Assembly (NCBI GenBank): GCA_043764895.1
Contig: JAYUJY010000115.1
Span: forward strand, 1 to 64,000
Length of the DNA stretch: 64,000 bases
DNA from: JAAFJU01 sp043764895
GTDB taxonomy: Bacteria; Cyanobacteriota; Cyanobacteriia; Leptolyngbyales; Leptolyngbyaceae
Reading direction: 5' to 3'
The notes beneath the pieces are model-generated. The model was not told where the DNA came from. It searched no databases and saw nothing but the letters and a program-made list of their open reading frames with translations. Shown here in pieces: positions 7,470 to 15,494 of the stretch; position 1 is the first letter of the stretch, and every line of letters starts with the position of its first letter. Position numbers and translations under genes: made by a program.

Positions 7470-7850
7470 TTAAATGCTAGGACGCTCTTGCTCTGGACTC
7501 TCTCCTTCAACGCTCACCTGTGTCATGCGCTCTAACTGCTGCGATCGTTGCCGTAGATTAGCCGCACTCATTCCTGAACGAAGCATATCCGGCAAGAAAT
7601 CCGCCAAACTCACCGCCAAACTTTCTCGCACCGTCAATACCCGAAAAGCCAAATCCTGGCGCTCCCGAAAAAGCTTCTCAATAAACAAATCACCATCCTT
7701 AATGCTTTCGCTGGAGGCAAATTGATGGAGCCAGTACGCACGCTTCGGGTCTGTTTCATCAAGCTGTTCGTAAACGACTTGAACGGCACGATAAGTCAAG
7801 TAGCTAATCAACGTTTGAGTTGTATCGTTCGCAATCCGCTTGAGATCCAT
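7470..7850 (-). CDS. rbcX: RuBisCO assembly chaperone RbcX
   Basis: RbcX is a homodimeric all-alpha chaperone that clamps the C-terminal tail of RbcL to help assemble the L8 core. The 126-residue protein shows the conserved N-terminus (MDLKRIANDTTQTLISYLTY), the central dimer helix (YWLHQFASSESIKDGD), and RVLTVRESLAVSLADFLPDM. Its place between rbcL and rbcS is the arrangement seen in many cyanobacteria. The tail after residue 100 (LERMTQVSVEGESPEQERP) is polar and likely disordered. Confidence 0.97.
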   Translation of the reverse strand: MDLKRIANDTTQTLISYLTYRAVQVVYEQLDETDPKRAYWLHQFASSESIKDGDLFIEKLFRERQDLAFRVLTVRESLAVSLADFLPDMLRSGMSAANLRQRSQQLERMTQVSVEGESPEQERPSI

Positions 7851-7924
7851 ATTTCAGGAAGGGTGAAGTTATCCCTCACCCTCTGTCGAAAGGGAAAATT
7901 CAGACCACGCATCCCGACCATTTA

Positions 7925-9355
7925 TTAGATGGTGTCTTGTGCTTCAAACTCAAATTTGATTTCCTTCCACAGTTCGCAAGCGACTGTCAATTCAGGAGAC
8001 CATTTACAAGCTTCACGAATGATGTCGCCGCCTTCACGCATAAGGTCGCGACCTTCGTTACGGGCTTGGACGCAAGCTTCAAGTGCATCGCGGTTCGCCT
8101 TAGCACCAGGAGCATTACCCCAAGGGTGTCCAGAAGTACCACCACCAAACTGAAGCACAGAGTCGTCGCCGAAGATGTCTACCAATGCGGGCATATGCCA
8201 CACATGGATACCACCAGACGCAACGGCCATCACACCAGGCATAGACGCCCAATCTTGAGTGAAGTACACACCGCGCGATCGATCTTGCTCAATGTAGTTT
8301 TCACGCAAGAGATCGATGAAACCGAGGGTAACAGCCTTGTCACCTTCAAGTTTACCCACAACCGTTCCGGTGTGAATGTGGTCCCCACCCGACATCCGAA
8401 GGCATTTCGCCAAGACGCGGAAGTGAATCCCGTGGTTTTTCTGACGGTCAATCACGGCGTGCATTGCACGGTGAATGTGCAGCAGGACGCCATTGTCGCG
8501 GCACCAGTGAGACAACGTGGTGTTGGCGGTAAAGCCAGCCGTCAAGAAGTCATGCATGATGATGGGCATTTCGAGTTCTTTAGCGTACTGCGCACGCTTC
8601 AGCATCTCTTCGCAGGTACCAGCGGTCACGTTCAAGTAGTGACCCTTGATTTCACCCGTTTCAGCTTGCGCCTTGTGGATTGCATCTGCAACAAACAAGA
8701 ACCGATCGCGCCAACGTTGGAACGGCTGGGAATTGATGTTCTCGTCATCCTTAGTGAAGTCCAAACCACCGCGAAGTGCTTCATACACTGCACGACCGTA
8801 GTTCTTCGCAGACAGACCCAACTTAGGTTTGATGGTACAACCCAACATTGGACGACCGTACTTGTTAAGACGATCGCGCTCAACTTGAATCCCGTGAGGC
8901 GGTCCTTGGAACGTCTTGAGGTAAGCGACGGGAATCCGAAGATCTTCCAAACGCAACGATTTCAACGCTTTGAAACCAAACACATTACCGACCAAAGAGG
9001 TCAGAAGGTTGGTAACCGATCCTTCCTCAAACAAGTCGAGGGGATAAGCGATGTAACAGATGTATTGGTTCTCTTCGCCAGGAACGGGTTCGATGTCGTA
9101 GCAACGACCCTTGTAGCGATCGAGGTCGGTCAGCAAATCTGTCCAAACCGTTGTCCAAGTACCCGTTGAAGACTCAGCGGCGACTGCTGCTGCTGCCTCT
9201 TCCGGCGGTACGCCAGGTTGAGGAACCATCCGGAACGCGGCCAGGATATCCGTATCCTTTGGCGTATAGTCAGGTGTGTAATAAGTAAGCTTGTAATCCT
9301 GAACCCCGGCATTGTACCCGGCTTTGGACTGAGTTCTCGCTTGCGCGTAAGACAT
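7925..9355 (-). CDS. rbcL: RuBisCO large subunit, form IB
   Basis: The 476-residue catalytic subunit fixes CO2 onto ribulose 1,5-bisphosphate. The active-site block GGLDFTKDDENINSQPF contains the carbamylated Lys and its Mg2+-binding Asp/Glu; KPKLGLSAKNYGR and the loop 6 segment GTVVGKLEGDK are also present. The N-terminus (KAGYNAGVQDYKLTYYTPDY) is form IB. Start at 9355 is supported by GGAAGGGAGA just upstream. It heads the rbcL-rbcX-rbcS operon, with 74 bp before rbcX. The long opposite-strand open frame through it is a codon-bias shadow. Confidence 0.99.
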   Translation of the reverse strand: MSYAQARTQSKAGYNAGVQDYKLTYYTPDYTPKDTDILAAFRMVPQPGVPPEEAAAAVAAESSTGTWTTVWTDLLTDLDRYKGRCYDIEPVPGEENQYICYIAYPLDLFEEGSVTNLLTSLVGNVFGFKALKSLRLEDLRIPVAYLKTFQGPPHGIQVERDRLNKYGRPMLGCTIKPKLGLSAKNYGRAVYEALRGGLDFTKDDENINSQPFQRWRDRFLFVADAIHKAQAETGEIKGHYLNVTAGTCEEMLKRAQYAKELEMPIIMHDFLTAGFTANTTLSHWCRDNGVLLHIHRAMHAVIDRQKNHGIHFRVLAKCLRMSGGDHIHTGTVVGKLEGDKAVTLGFIDLLRENYIEQDRSRGVYFTQDWASMPGVMAVASGGIHVWHMPALVDIFGDDSVLQFGGGTSGHPWGNAPGAKANRDALEACVQARNEGRDLMREGGDIIREACKWSPELTVACELWKEIKFEFEAQDTI

Positions 9356-9740
9356 AATCTCCCTTCCTGTGAAATGTGAAATCCTTCACGAACGATAGCA
9401 GAGGACGTGGACCGATTCAAAAAATAGGTTTCTAATTCTTAATCAATCTTTAGAACTATGCCGATCGCAACCCCATGTCCGGCATCCCGCAAATCTGACC
9501 CAGAAATCGACCTCTCAGCCGCACTCCAAGCCCGATTCCGCTACTCGCGAACCAGTTCAATGTGAATCATATCAGGAAGTCGATGCGCTTTACTTAAGAG
9601 TTTCTGTAGCGATTCATCAGCGGTTTCTATGAGTTGTAACTCAATTTGAAGAAACCATAAGCAGTATGAGACGAGAAATTTGTGGTATCGTTGACCACTG
9701 TGAGAATTTTTCGGGCGCAATCCCAAAGTAGAGGAAGACC
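9356..9740. promoter_or_regulatory. Divergent promoter region, rbcL and 62-aa gene
   Basis: This 385-bp intergenic region separates divergent genes. On the minus strand a sigma-70-type promoter for rbcL is visible: -35 TTGAAT (9415-9420) and -10 TATCGT (9392-9397) with exactly 17 bp between, giving a leader of roughly 30 bases before the ATG at 9355. The rest, 9420-9720, is AT-rich leader and likely holds regulator sites (CbbR/RbcR is the known family regulator), but I could not pick out a defined operator. A ribosome binding site (AGAGGAAG) precedes the rightward ATG at 9741. Confidence 0.6.
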
Positions 9741-9929
9741 ATGGCTAAACGCCGCAACCTAAAAAGAGAAAAAGCTTTGCGTAATTTGGCGTATGCACGC
9801 AAGTTCCGGAAGCGGACGACCAACAGCCGCTACGGCAACCGTCGTCGCTTTGATGACAATCGACTGGACGAGACTGAAGGCGAAGCAGGCAAGGGCGGCG
9901 CTGAAGATGCAGGTGGCGCAGCCGAATAG
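9741..9929 (+). CDS. Small basic cyanobacterial protein, unknown function
   Basis: The 62-residue protein has a strongly basic N-terminal half (MAKRRNLKREKALRNLAYARKF... 11 of the first 30 residues are Lys/Arg) and an acidic, Gly/Ala-rich tail (DETEGEAGKGGAEDAGGAAE). The basic half suggests nucleic acid or ribosome binding; this is inference from charge. The start has a good AGAGGAAG ribosome binding site, and a terminator follows 45 bp after the stop, which supports a real short gene. It reads away from rbcL. Confidence 0.75.
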   Translation: MAKRRNLKREKALRNLAYARKFRKRTTNSRYGNRRRFDDNRLDETEGEAGKGGAEDAGGAAE

Positions 9930-9974
9930 GGCTGGGTACTTATTGGTCTTAATGTCTATTCATTTAAAAAATTT

Positions 9975-10003
9975 GGGGAGATGCTGCGGCACCTCCCTTT
10001 TTT
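9975..10003 (+). terminator. Terminator of the 62-aa gene
   Basis: GGGAG-A-TGC / GCA-C-CTCCC forms an 8-bp stem with one mismatch and a TGCG loop, followed by six T. It lies between two convergent genes. Confidence 0.85.
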
Positions 10004-10033
10004 GATGATTTTCTTGGTTTTTTCTTTGTGCCT

Positions 10034-10630
10034 TTATTGTATGGCGTAGAGAAGGATGCCTAGGATTTTATCGACTTGGGAGATGTAGTACTCCGTGCGA
10101 TCGAGATAAGCCGTAGTGCCTTCTAAAACGATAAATCTCCAGTTGCTACCGCTGCTCACAGCTCCATAAAGACGAGATCGGGGCTGGTTGCGGTGTTGAT
10201 TAAAGATTTGGGCGGCGACGAGTTCGGCGATGCATTGCCCGACGCCGCTAAAGATATCTTCTTTTTTAGCTTCCACAATCATTAAAACAGGGGCTTGGAT
10301 TTTAGTCGGGTCACTGGACTTGCTGATCAAAAAATCGCAGAAGCCATTCAATCCCCGATCGACATCCACATTGAACTCGTTGCCGGAAAACAGCAGGATT
10401 TTTTCGTGGGTCTGATGAGCGACGTCACCGAGAACCGGGGCGATGATGAACTCCGATCGTGATTTTTCGGTGGTCAACGTTGTCCCCATGGGCAGAAAAA
10501 TACTGAGGGTTTGACTCAGCCAAGCGGACGGCGGAATGGGTTGGGTGTCATGGAACAGGTCTTGTGAGTAGTCCAGCGTGATGCCGAGTTCGGTCTCGAC
10601 TTTTTCGATGTCAAAACTGCTGTATGCCAC
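10034..10630 (-). CDS. PD-(D/E)XK-type nuclease-fold protein, paralogue 1
   Basis: The 198-residue protein carries a PD-(D/E)XK-like core: GFCDFLIS with Asp99, then APVLMIVEAKKEDI with Glu120 and Lys122, after a strand and Glu60 (SRSEFIIAPVL). A conserved helix (GVGQCIAELVAAQIFN) and the strand LYGAVSSGSNWRFIVLEG follow. This is the fold of restriction-type nucleases. A clear paralogue lies at 48336-48962, sharing NG-CDFL, VEAKK, GQC-AE-VAAQ-FN and YGAVSSG-WRF. Such single-gene proteins are abundant in cyanobacteria and their role is unknown; no methylase accompanies it. Repeat copy C sits just upstream. Confidence 0.75.
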   Translation of the reverse strand: MAYSSFDIEKVETELGITLDYSQDLFHDTQPIPPSAWLSQTLSIFLPMGTTLTTEKSRSEFIIAPVLGDVAHQTHEKILLFSGNEFNVDVDRGLNGFCDFLISKSSDPTKIQAPVLMIVEAKKEDIFSGVGQCIAELVAAQIFNQHRNQPRSRLYGAVSSGSNWRFIVLEGTTAYLDRTEYYISQVDKILGILLYAIQ

Positions 10631-10651
10631 CCTTAGCTCCTGCTTTCCGTC

Positions 10652-10744
10652 TAGTTAGGTTTGGGGCACGGCAAGCCATGCCCCTACAGATCTATCGTTC
10701 CAGAGAATGTAGGGACATGGCTATGCCGTGTCCTAAACCCAACG
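10652..10744. repeat. Dispersed palindromic repeat, copy C
   Basis: It has two inverted modules (TAGGTTTGGGGCACGGCAAGCCATGCCCCTACAG and AATGTAGGGACATGGCTATGCCGTGTCCTAAACCCAACG) but lacks the CTTATTTACGCC ends of the other copies. It lies between serS and the PD-(D/E)XK gene, both on the minus strand. Confidence 0.8.
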
Positions 10745-10748
10745 AGGC

Positions 10749-12026
10749 TCATAGTGTATCGCGGCCTAAATACCGTTTGAGGACTTCGGGAATGGCGATC
10801 GAACCGTCCGATCGTTGGTAGTTTTCCAGCACGGCGGCCATGGTGCGACCCACGGCGAGTCCTGAGCCATTTAGCGTATGGACAAACTGGGTTCCTTTCT
10901 GGCCGGATTCTTTGAAGCGGATATTTCCCCGTCGGGCTTGGAAATCGTAGAAGTTCGAGCAACTGGAGATTTCGCGGTAGGTTTGGGCCGACGGGAGCCA
11001 CACTTCGAGGTCGTAGCATTTTCCTGCGCCGAAACCGAGGTCGCCGCTGCACAGTTCCATAGTGCGGTACGGGAGATTTAGGGCTTCGAGGATGGCTTCG
11101 GCATGGTGAAGCAGGGTTTGGTGTTCGGCTTCGGAGGTTTCGGGGCGGACCAGTTTGACGAGTTCGACTTTGTTGAATTGATGCAAGCGAATCAGTCCTC
11201 GGGTGTCGCGGCCATAGCTTCCGGCTTCCCGACGAAAACAGGGTGTGTGGGCACAATGATTGATCGGAAGTTCGGTTGCCTCAACAATTTCATCCCGGTA
11301 GAGATTGGTGACGGGGACTTCGGCGGTGGGAATGAGCCACAGATCGTCGTCGCTACACTTAAAGCTTTCTTCAGCAAATTTTGGCAGTTGTCCAGTGGCG
11401 GTCATGGATTCGGAGTTGACCAAGAGTGGCGGCATGACTTCGATGTAGCCTGCTCTGATTTGGGTATCGAGCATGAACTGGATTAAGGCTCGTTCTAGGG
11501 CGGCTCCGGCTCCGAGAAGGGCGATGAAGCGGGTTTGGGAAATTTTGGTGGCGCGATCGCTCGTGATGATGCCTAGTTTTTCGGCGATTTCGTAGTGGGG
11601 TAGAACAGCATGTTTGGGTTTGTGCTCGTCGCCCCAGCGTTTGATTTCGACGTTTTCGTCTTCGCTTTTGCCGTCGGGGGTGCTATTGCTGGGGAGATTG
11701 GGAAGCTGAAGGAGAAGCCTGTCGAGTTCGGCTTTAAGATCTTTTTCGCGGGGTTCGAGTTCGCTGAGTTCGGCTTTGATTTGGTTGCCTTCCGCTTTGA
11801 GGGCGAGGATTTCTGCATCATCGGGTCGGGTTCCTGACTTCATCTTTTGTCCAACGAGTTTGCCGATTTCGTTACTGCGGGTCTGAAGGTGCGATCGCGT
11901 TTGTTCCAGTTCGCGGCGGCTTGTGTCCAGCGTTAGGATGGGCTGAATATCAAAGCTGCCGTTACGACGGTTGAGCTGGGTTTGGATGCGATCGGGATTT
12001 TCCCGCAGTAATTTTAGATCAAGCAC
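10749..12026 (-). CDS. serS: Seryl-tRNA synthetase
   Basis: This class II aminoacyl-tRNA synthetase charges tRNA-Ser and tRNA-Sec. The 425-residue length is standard. Residues about 30-105 form the tRNA-binding coiled-coil arm (LEQTRSHLQTRSNEIGKLVG; AEGNQIKAELSELEPREKDL). Motif 2 (TPCFRREAGSYGRDTRGL) and motif 3 (NGSGLAVGRTMAAVLENYQ) are clear. The C-terminus ends KRYLGRDTL, immediately before repeat copy C. It is followed upstream by purT with 31 bp between, so the two are probably co-transcribed. Confidence 0.98.
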   Translation of the reverse strand: MLDLKLLRENPDRIQTQLNRRNGSFDIQPILTLDTSRRELEQTRSHLQTRSNEIGKLVGQKMKSGTRPDDAEILALKAEGNQIKAELSELEPREKDLKAELDRLLLQLPNLPSNSTPDGKSEDENVEIKRWGDEHKPKHAVLPHYEIAEKLGIITSDRATKISQTRFIALLGAGAALERALIQFMLDTQIRAGYIEVMPPLLVNSESMTATGQLPKFAEESFKCSDDDLWLIPTAEVPVTNLYRDEIVEATELPINHCAHTPCFRREAGSYGRDTRGLIRLHQFNKVELVKLVRPETSEAEHQTLLHHAEAILEALNLPYRTMELCSGDLGFGAGKCYDLEVWLPSAQTYREISSCSNFYDFQARRGNIRFKESGQKGTQFVHTLNGSGLAVGRTMAAVLENYQRSDGSIAIPEVLKRYLGRDTL

Positions 12027-12057
12027 GGATAGTTCTCTTTAGAGTTTTAGCTATCTA

Positions 12058-13278
12058 TTAGGATACAACGATCGCACTCGCACAAGCATTGGCCCGTTCG
12101 CGCGCTTGGGCTACGGTCGGACCTGTCGCTAGAGCCACGGCCATTCGACGATTTGGGTGAGCGTTTGGTTTGCCAAAGATGCGGAGTTTACTCGTCGGGA
12201 CGTTCAGGGCTTCATTGACGCCTGTAAAGATGGGGTTGTCGGTGGTGGTGGTGGCCAAAATCACCGAGGATGCGCTGGGAGAGAGTAACGTAATTTCCCC
12301 AATAGGCAATCCAGCGATCGCCCGAACATGAAGTTCAAATTCGGACATATTTTGACTAATCATCGTGACCATTCCCGTATCGTGAGGGCGCGGACTGACT
12401 TCGCTAAAGTAGACGGTTTGTTCACCGTCCGCATTCCCTTCAATGAATAGCTCCACCCCAAAAAGTCCCCAGCCTCCGAGGGCTTCAGTAATCTTCAACG
12501 CAATCTCTTCGCATTGTTTTAGCGTTGACGCTGATAGTTCACACGGTTGCCAAGACTCACGGTAGTCACCATTCACTTGGACATGGCCGATCGCCGGACA
12601 AAAGTGTGTGCCATCTATGGCTCGAACGGTGAGTAACGTAATCTCAGTTTCAAAATTCACGAAGCCTTCAATGATCACCCGATCGTTCTGAGTCCGACCC
12701 TTGGCGTGAGCATAGTCCCAAGCCGACTTCACGTCCGCTTCCGTTTTTATCGTGCTCTGACCCTTCCCGGACGAACTCATCACGGGCTTAATTACACAGG
12801 GCAATCCCACGTCTTTCACGGCCTGCAAATACTCTGCTTCTGTTTCGGCAAAGCGGTAGGGTGAGGTTTTTAATCCTAGGGTTTCAGCCGCTAGCCGACG
12901 AATGCCTTCGCGGTTCATGGTCAGCAGGGTGGCTTGTGCGGTGGGAATGACGCGCCAGCCGGACTGTTCGAGTTCGACTAAGGTTTGGGTTGCGATCGCT
13001 TCGACTTCAGGCACGATTAAGCTGGGCCGCTCTTGTTCAATCAACGCTTTGAGCGCGTCACCATCCAGCATATTAATCACCTGCGATCGATGAGCCACCT
13101 GCATCGCCGGAGCATTGGCATAAGAATCCACCGCAATCACTTCAATCCCCAACCGCATGGCCTCGATCGCCACTTCACGCCCCAACTCTCCCGATCCGAG
13201 CAGAAGCAGGCGGTGAGATTCAGGCTGACCGGGCGTAGTCCAGTTAGACCAAGGCGATGTTGCAGGAAGACTAGACAT
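12058..13278 (-). CDS. purT: Formate-dependent GAR transformylase PurT
   Basis: PurT is an ATP-grasp enzyme that makes formyl-glycinamide ribonucleotide from GAR, formate and ATP, bypassing the folate-dependent PurN step. The 406-residue protein has the N-terminal LLLLGSGELGREVAIEAMRLG, the PVMSSSGKGQS phosphate loop, and the HVQVNGDYRESWQP and FSEVSPRPHDTGMVTMIS blocks. The C-terminal domain (SKLRIFGKPNAHPNRRMAVAL) is typical. The first 20 residues are an extension ahead of the conserved fold. It leads the serS transcript. Confidence 0.96.
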   Translation of the reverse strand: MSSLPATSPWSNWTTPGQPESHRLLLLGSGELGREVAIEAMRLGIEVIAVDSYANAPAMQVAHRSQVINMLDGDALKALIEQERPSLIVPEVEAIATQTLVELEQSGWRVIPTAQATLLTMNREGIRRLAAETLGLKTSPYRFAETEAEYLQAVKDVGLPCVIKPVMSSSGKGQSTIKTEADVKSAWDYAHAKGRTQNDRVIIEGFVNFETEITLLTVRAIDGTHFCPAIGHVQVNGDYRESWQPCELSASTLKQCEEIALKITEALGGWGLFGVELFIEGNADGEQTVYFSEVSPRPHDTGMVTMISQNMSEFELHVRAIAGLPIGEITLLSPSASSVILATTTTDNPIFTGVNEALNVPTSKLRIFGKPNAHPNRRMAVALATGPTVAQARERANACASAIVVS

Positions 13279-13326
13279 GAAGTGAATTCCTTAAAGGGTG
13301 TGAGTTGGGGAGTAGACCCGTAGAAA

Positions 13327-13434
13327 CTATACTTCAAAGCCGATCGGTAACTCAATCCAAAACGCTGTCCCTTGCTTGGGGTTCGATCGACACTCAAGCT
13401 TTCCGTGGTGTTTTTCGACCACAATTTGATAAAA
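13327..13434 (-). pseudogene. C-terminal remnant of a sensor histidine kinase
   Basis: On the minus strand a 35-codon frame ending in TAG reads YQIVVEKHHGKLECRSNP then KQGTAFWIELPIG. This is the G2-box end of a HATPase_c domain as found at the C-terminus of many cyanobacterial hybrid kinases. Nothing upstream in frame (residues before FYQ) resembles the rest of the kinase. It is 36 codons of a gene normally several hundred long, so it is a decayed remnant. It lies 48 bp from purT's start. Confidence 0.75.
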
Positions 13435-13559
13435 GAAATGCGATCGAGACACCTATCTTAGAACAGCTATTTCAGACGATTTCGGATTACTTTAGAGGGT
13501 TCCCAAAAGGGTTCTCAAAATGATTAATTAGCGATGCTTAATTAGCGAACGAATTTTTC

Positions 13560-14243
13560 CTACAATTTCACCCACAACCGATCGCCCGCGTAGAAATCAC
13601 CTTCACCCACCTGATTCATTTGGATTTGGCCTAACAGAGTCCCTAGCCAAGCTTCCACAATTTCTAACTGTGCCTCCCGCTGCACCACCAAAAACGATCG
13701 CCCTTCTGGGTAAGTGTCCAAACATCCCCGAACCCGTCCAATCCAGTGTTTCGGGTCATCGTCTCCCGCCAAGGCTCGAATCATGGCGGCGGGATCTTGT
13801 GGGGTCTCTTCTTCTCCGATTAACGTCAACAGAGTTTCAATTTCCATGTTTTCAGTGATCACAGAAATGTCCCGATCGCTGGGTTCTATGGGTTTTCGAG
13901 GCAAGGCTTCTAGCGGTTCGATATAATCATCAAACTCCACCTCCATAGATTGTCGAACGTAGCGATCGAAGGCATCGGTTGGCATTTCTGGACCTTCGCG
14001 GCTGACCCTGGCATCGAGTTGTTCAAAGGTTGACAAAGCCCGTTCAAAAAAGACTTGAGCAACCTGTTCAATGGTCTGTGCAGAGACGATTAGCTTATCC
14101 CCGATAGCATCTCTCAGCGCGACTTCTGCCTCCAAGGCCGTCCAAATTTGCCCCAGATCTCCGATCGTTTCTTGAGTGTGGGCGGAATCGAGCAAATCCC
14201 ACAGGCTGAGTTGTTGAATAGATGAATTTAGGGCTGGCGACAT
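13560..14243 (-). CDS. Unknown acidic protein
   Basis: The 227-residue acidic protein has no signal peptide or membrane helix. The first 80 residues look helical (LWDLLDSAHTQETIGDLG; TIEQVAQVFFERALSTFEQL). A C-terminal module contains a Trp-centred mixed fold (KHWIGRVRGCLDTYPEGRSF, then VEAWLGTLLGQIQ) and ends GDFYAGDRLWVKL. I do not recognise the family. It begins 3 bp after the stop of the 191-aa gene, so the two form a tight operon and probably act together. Confidence 0.7.
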   Translation of the reverse strand: MSPALNSSIQQLSLWDLLDSAHTQETIGDLGQIWTALEAEVALRDAIGDKLIVSAQTIEQVAQVFFERALSTFEQLDARVSREGPEMPTDAFDRYVRQSMEVEFDDYIEPLEALPRKPIEPSDRDISVITENMEIETLLTLIGEEETPQDPAAMIRALAGDDDPKHWIGRVRGCLDTYPEGRSFLVVQREAQLEIVEAWLGTLLGQIQMNQVGEGDFYAGDRLWVKL

Positions 14244-14246
14244 GGC

Positions 14247-14822
14247 TTAAGGTTCCCGATATTGCAACGAACAAGAGGCCACCGGACACGTACTTGGATC
14301 ATGCCGAGTCATCGCTGCAAACTTGCGAATTCCGTACTGCGTTTCGAGCAGCGTCAACACTTTTTGAAGATAGCCATGCACCTGACTCGGGACGACTCCC
14401 ACACATTCTATGGTCGGCACCGTGGAAATCCGATCGCTTCCATGCCAGACGTCAATCCCTAAGGCATGAACCGGAGAACTATCCCGAGCGTCCCGCCAGA
14501 CATGCAGCACCGCATAAGTTGCAACCAGCACCGTAGCATCCACCTGTAAATGAGGCAGGGTTGCAGCTCTTCTGCGAGACCTAGACAAATTAATTCGATC
14601 GCGATTCTTTGCATAGGACCGCCTCGATGGACAGCGCGAAGAATCCCAGCAGCCGTCTCCATCTGGGCCATGCTTGAGTTTGGCTTGAATCGCAGGCAAT
14701 GCCGAACATTTCAGGCACTTCTCAGGGACCTTTCGATCGGGTTTCAAGGCGGGTTTTGCGCTGGGTTTTGCGGCTGATTTCACGCCAGGTTTTACAGAAT
14801 CGTCTTTCTTTACGCGTGCCAA
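14247..14822 (-). CDS. Unknown protein with Cys-rich putative zinc site
   Basis: The 191-residue protein begins with a Lys/Pro/Ala-rich disordered stretch (KSAAKPSAKPALKPDRKV), followed by a Cys-rich segment: CLKC at 36-39, then C and C within about 30 residues (DGCWDSSRCPSRRS), which could bind zinc. A basic segment (NRDRINLSRSRRRAATLP) precedes a beta/alpha region. The C-terminus has CPVASC. The basic plus Cys pattern suggests nucleic acid binding, as an inference only. It is directly upstream of the 227-aa gene (3 bp apart) in a two-gene operon. I recognise no family. Confidence 0.65.
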   Translation of the reverse strand: MARVKKDDSVKPGVKSAAKPSAKPALKPDRKVPEKCLKCSALPAIQAKLKHGPDGDGCWDSSRCPSRRSYAKNRDRINLSRSRRRAATLPHLQVDATVLVATYAVLHVWRDARDSSPVHALGIDVWHGSDRISTVPTIECVGVVPSQVHGYLQKVLTLLETQYGIRKFAAMTRHDPSTCPVASCSLQYREP

Positions 14823-15127
14823 GGTGGATACTTCGGAAATAAAGTGAGTCTACTATGCAGCTCCATCATATCGTGACTGTGAAGACGAACATCGGCCCAA
14901 GACTCAATTCCTCCTCGTTGGGTTTGGGGCACGGCAAGCCATGCCCCTGCAAATACGGGTTACAGAGATTGGAGCGGTATGGTCATGCCGTACCCAAACC
15001 CAACGGATTTTAATATCGGTCTTATTTACGCCGCGCACCCTAGTGCCCCTAAAAAAATATCCCTCCCATCTTGGGAATTGCGACCCAAGAGAGGAGAGAT
15101 CAAAGAACAATAGTTCAGTAGACTCGA
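14823..15127. other. Intergenic region with repeat copy D
   Basis: The 305-bp gap between minus-strand genes contains repeat copy D (14916-15035). The remaining bases show no open frame with a ribosome binding site and no RNA gene that I recognise. Confidence 0.5.
14916..15035. repeat. Dispersed palindromic repeat, copy D
   Basis: CGTTGGGTTTGGGGCACGGCAAGCCATGCCCC is followed by a second inverted module (GCGGTATGGTCATGCCGTACCCAAACCCAACG) and the terminal motif CTTATTTACGCCGCG. It is most like copies A and F. Confidence 0.8.
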
Positions 15128-15367
15128 TTAACCTTTAGCGATCGCCGTTGAACTGGCCGTGCTAAAAGCCGTAGCTCCAAAAGGAGACGTTTGAACCGAG
15201 ACGTTGGTTGCTGTGAAAACGGCTGCGTATTTCCCGCCAATTGCATCTCCAGCGGCAACTGAGTTGGCAAAAGCATAGGGTTTGATTCGACCGCCACCTT
15301 GAAGGTTAAGCATCGAGATATCGGGAGACTCAAGAGAATCTGCGTAGGATAAATCCGTAATGATCAT
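15128..15367 (-). CDS. Small peptide with double-glycine leader-like motif
   Basis: The 79-residue protein starts MIITDLSYADSLESPDISML and then NLQGGG, resembling the leader and Gly-Gly processing site of exported peptides. The rest is small-residue-rich (GDAIGGKYAAVFTATNVSVQ, TAFSTASSTAIAKG) with no Cys or Trp. A strong ribosome binding site (AAGGAG, 9 bp before the ATG) supports it as a real gene. It lies 127 bp downstream of the MauG-type gene on the same strand. Similar short peptides with DLSY-type starts are scattered in cyanobacteria as uncharacterised proteins. It could be a bacteriocin-like or RiPP precursor, or a small surface protein; I cannot decide. Export would need a C39 peptidase transporter. 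Confidence 0.6.
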   Translation of the reverse strand: MIITDLSYADSLESPDISMLNLQGGGRIKPYAFANSVAAGDAIGGKYAAVFTATNVSVQTSPFGATAFSTASSTAIAKG

Positions 15368-15494
15368 GGCTAAATCTCCTTAAGAGTGATGGTAATGATT
15401 GTAGATTCAAGCTGATGATCAATCGTGCCAAAATGGCAGTCAATTCTAGATTTGACTTAAGTTTGTCAATCCGTCCTTATTCATGATCTTATCC

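Noticed and set aside
7937..9169. 410-residue open frame on the plus strand
   Set aside because: It is the exact antisense of rbcL, a codon-bias shadow; its translation has no recognisable protein.
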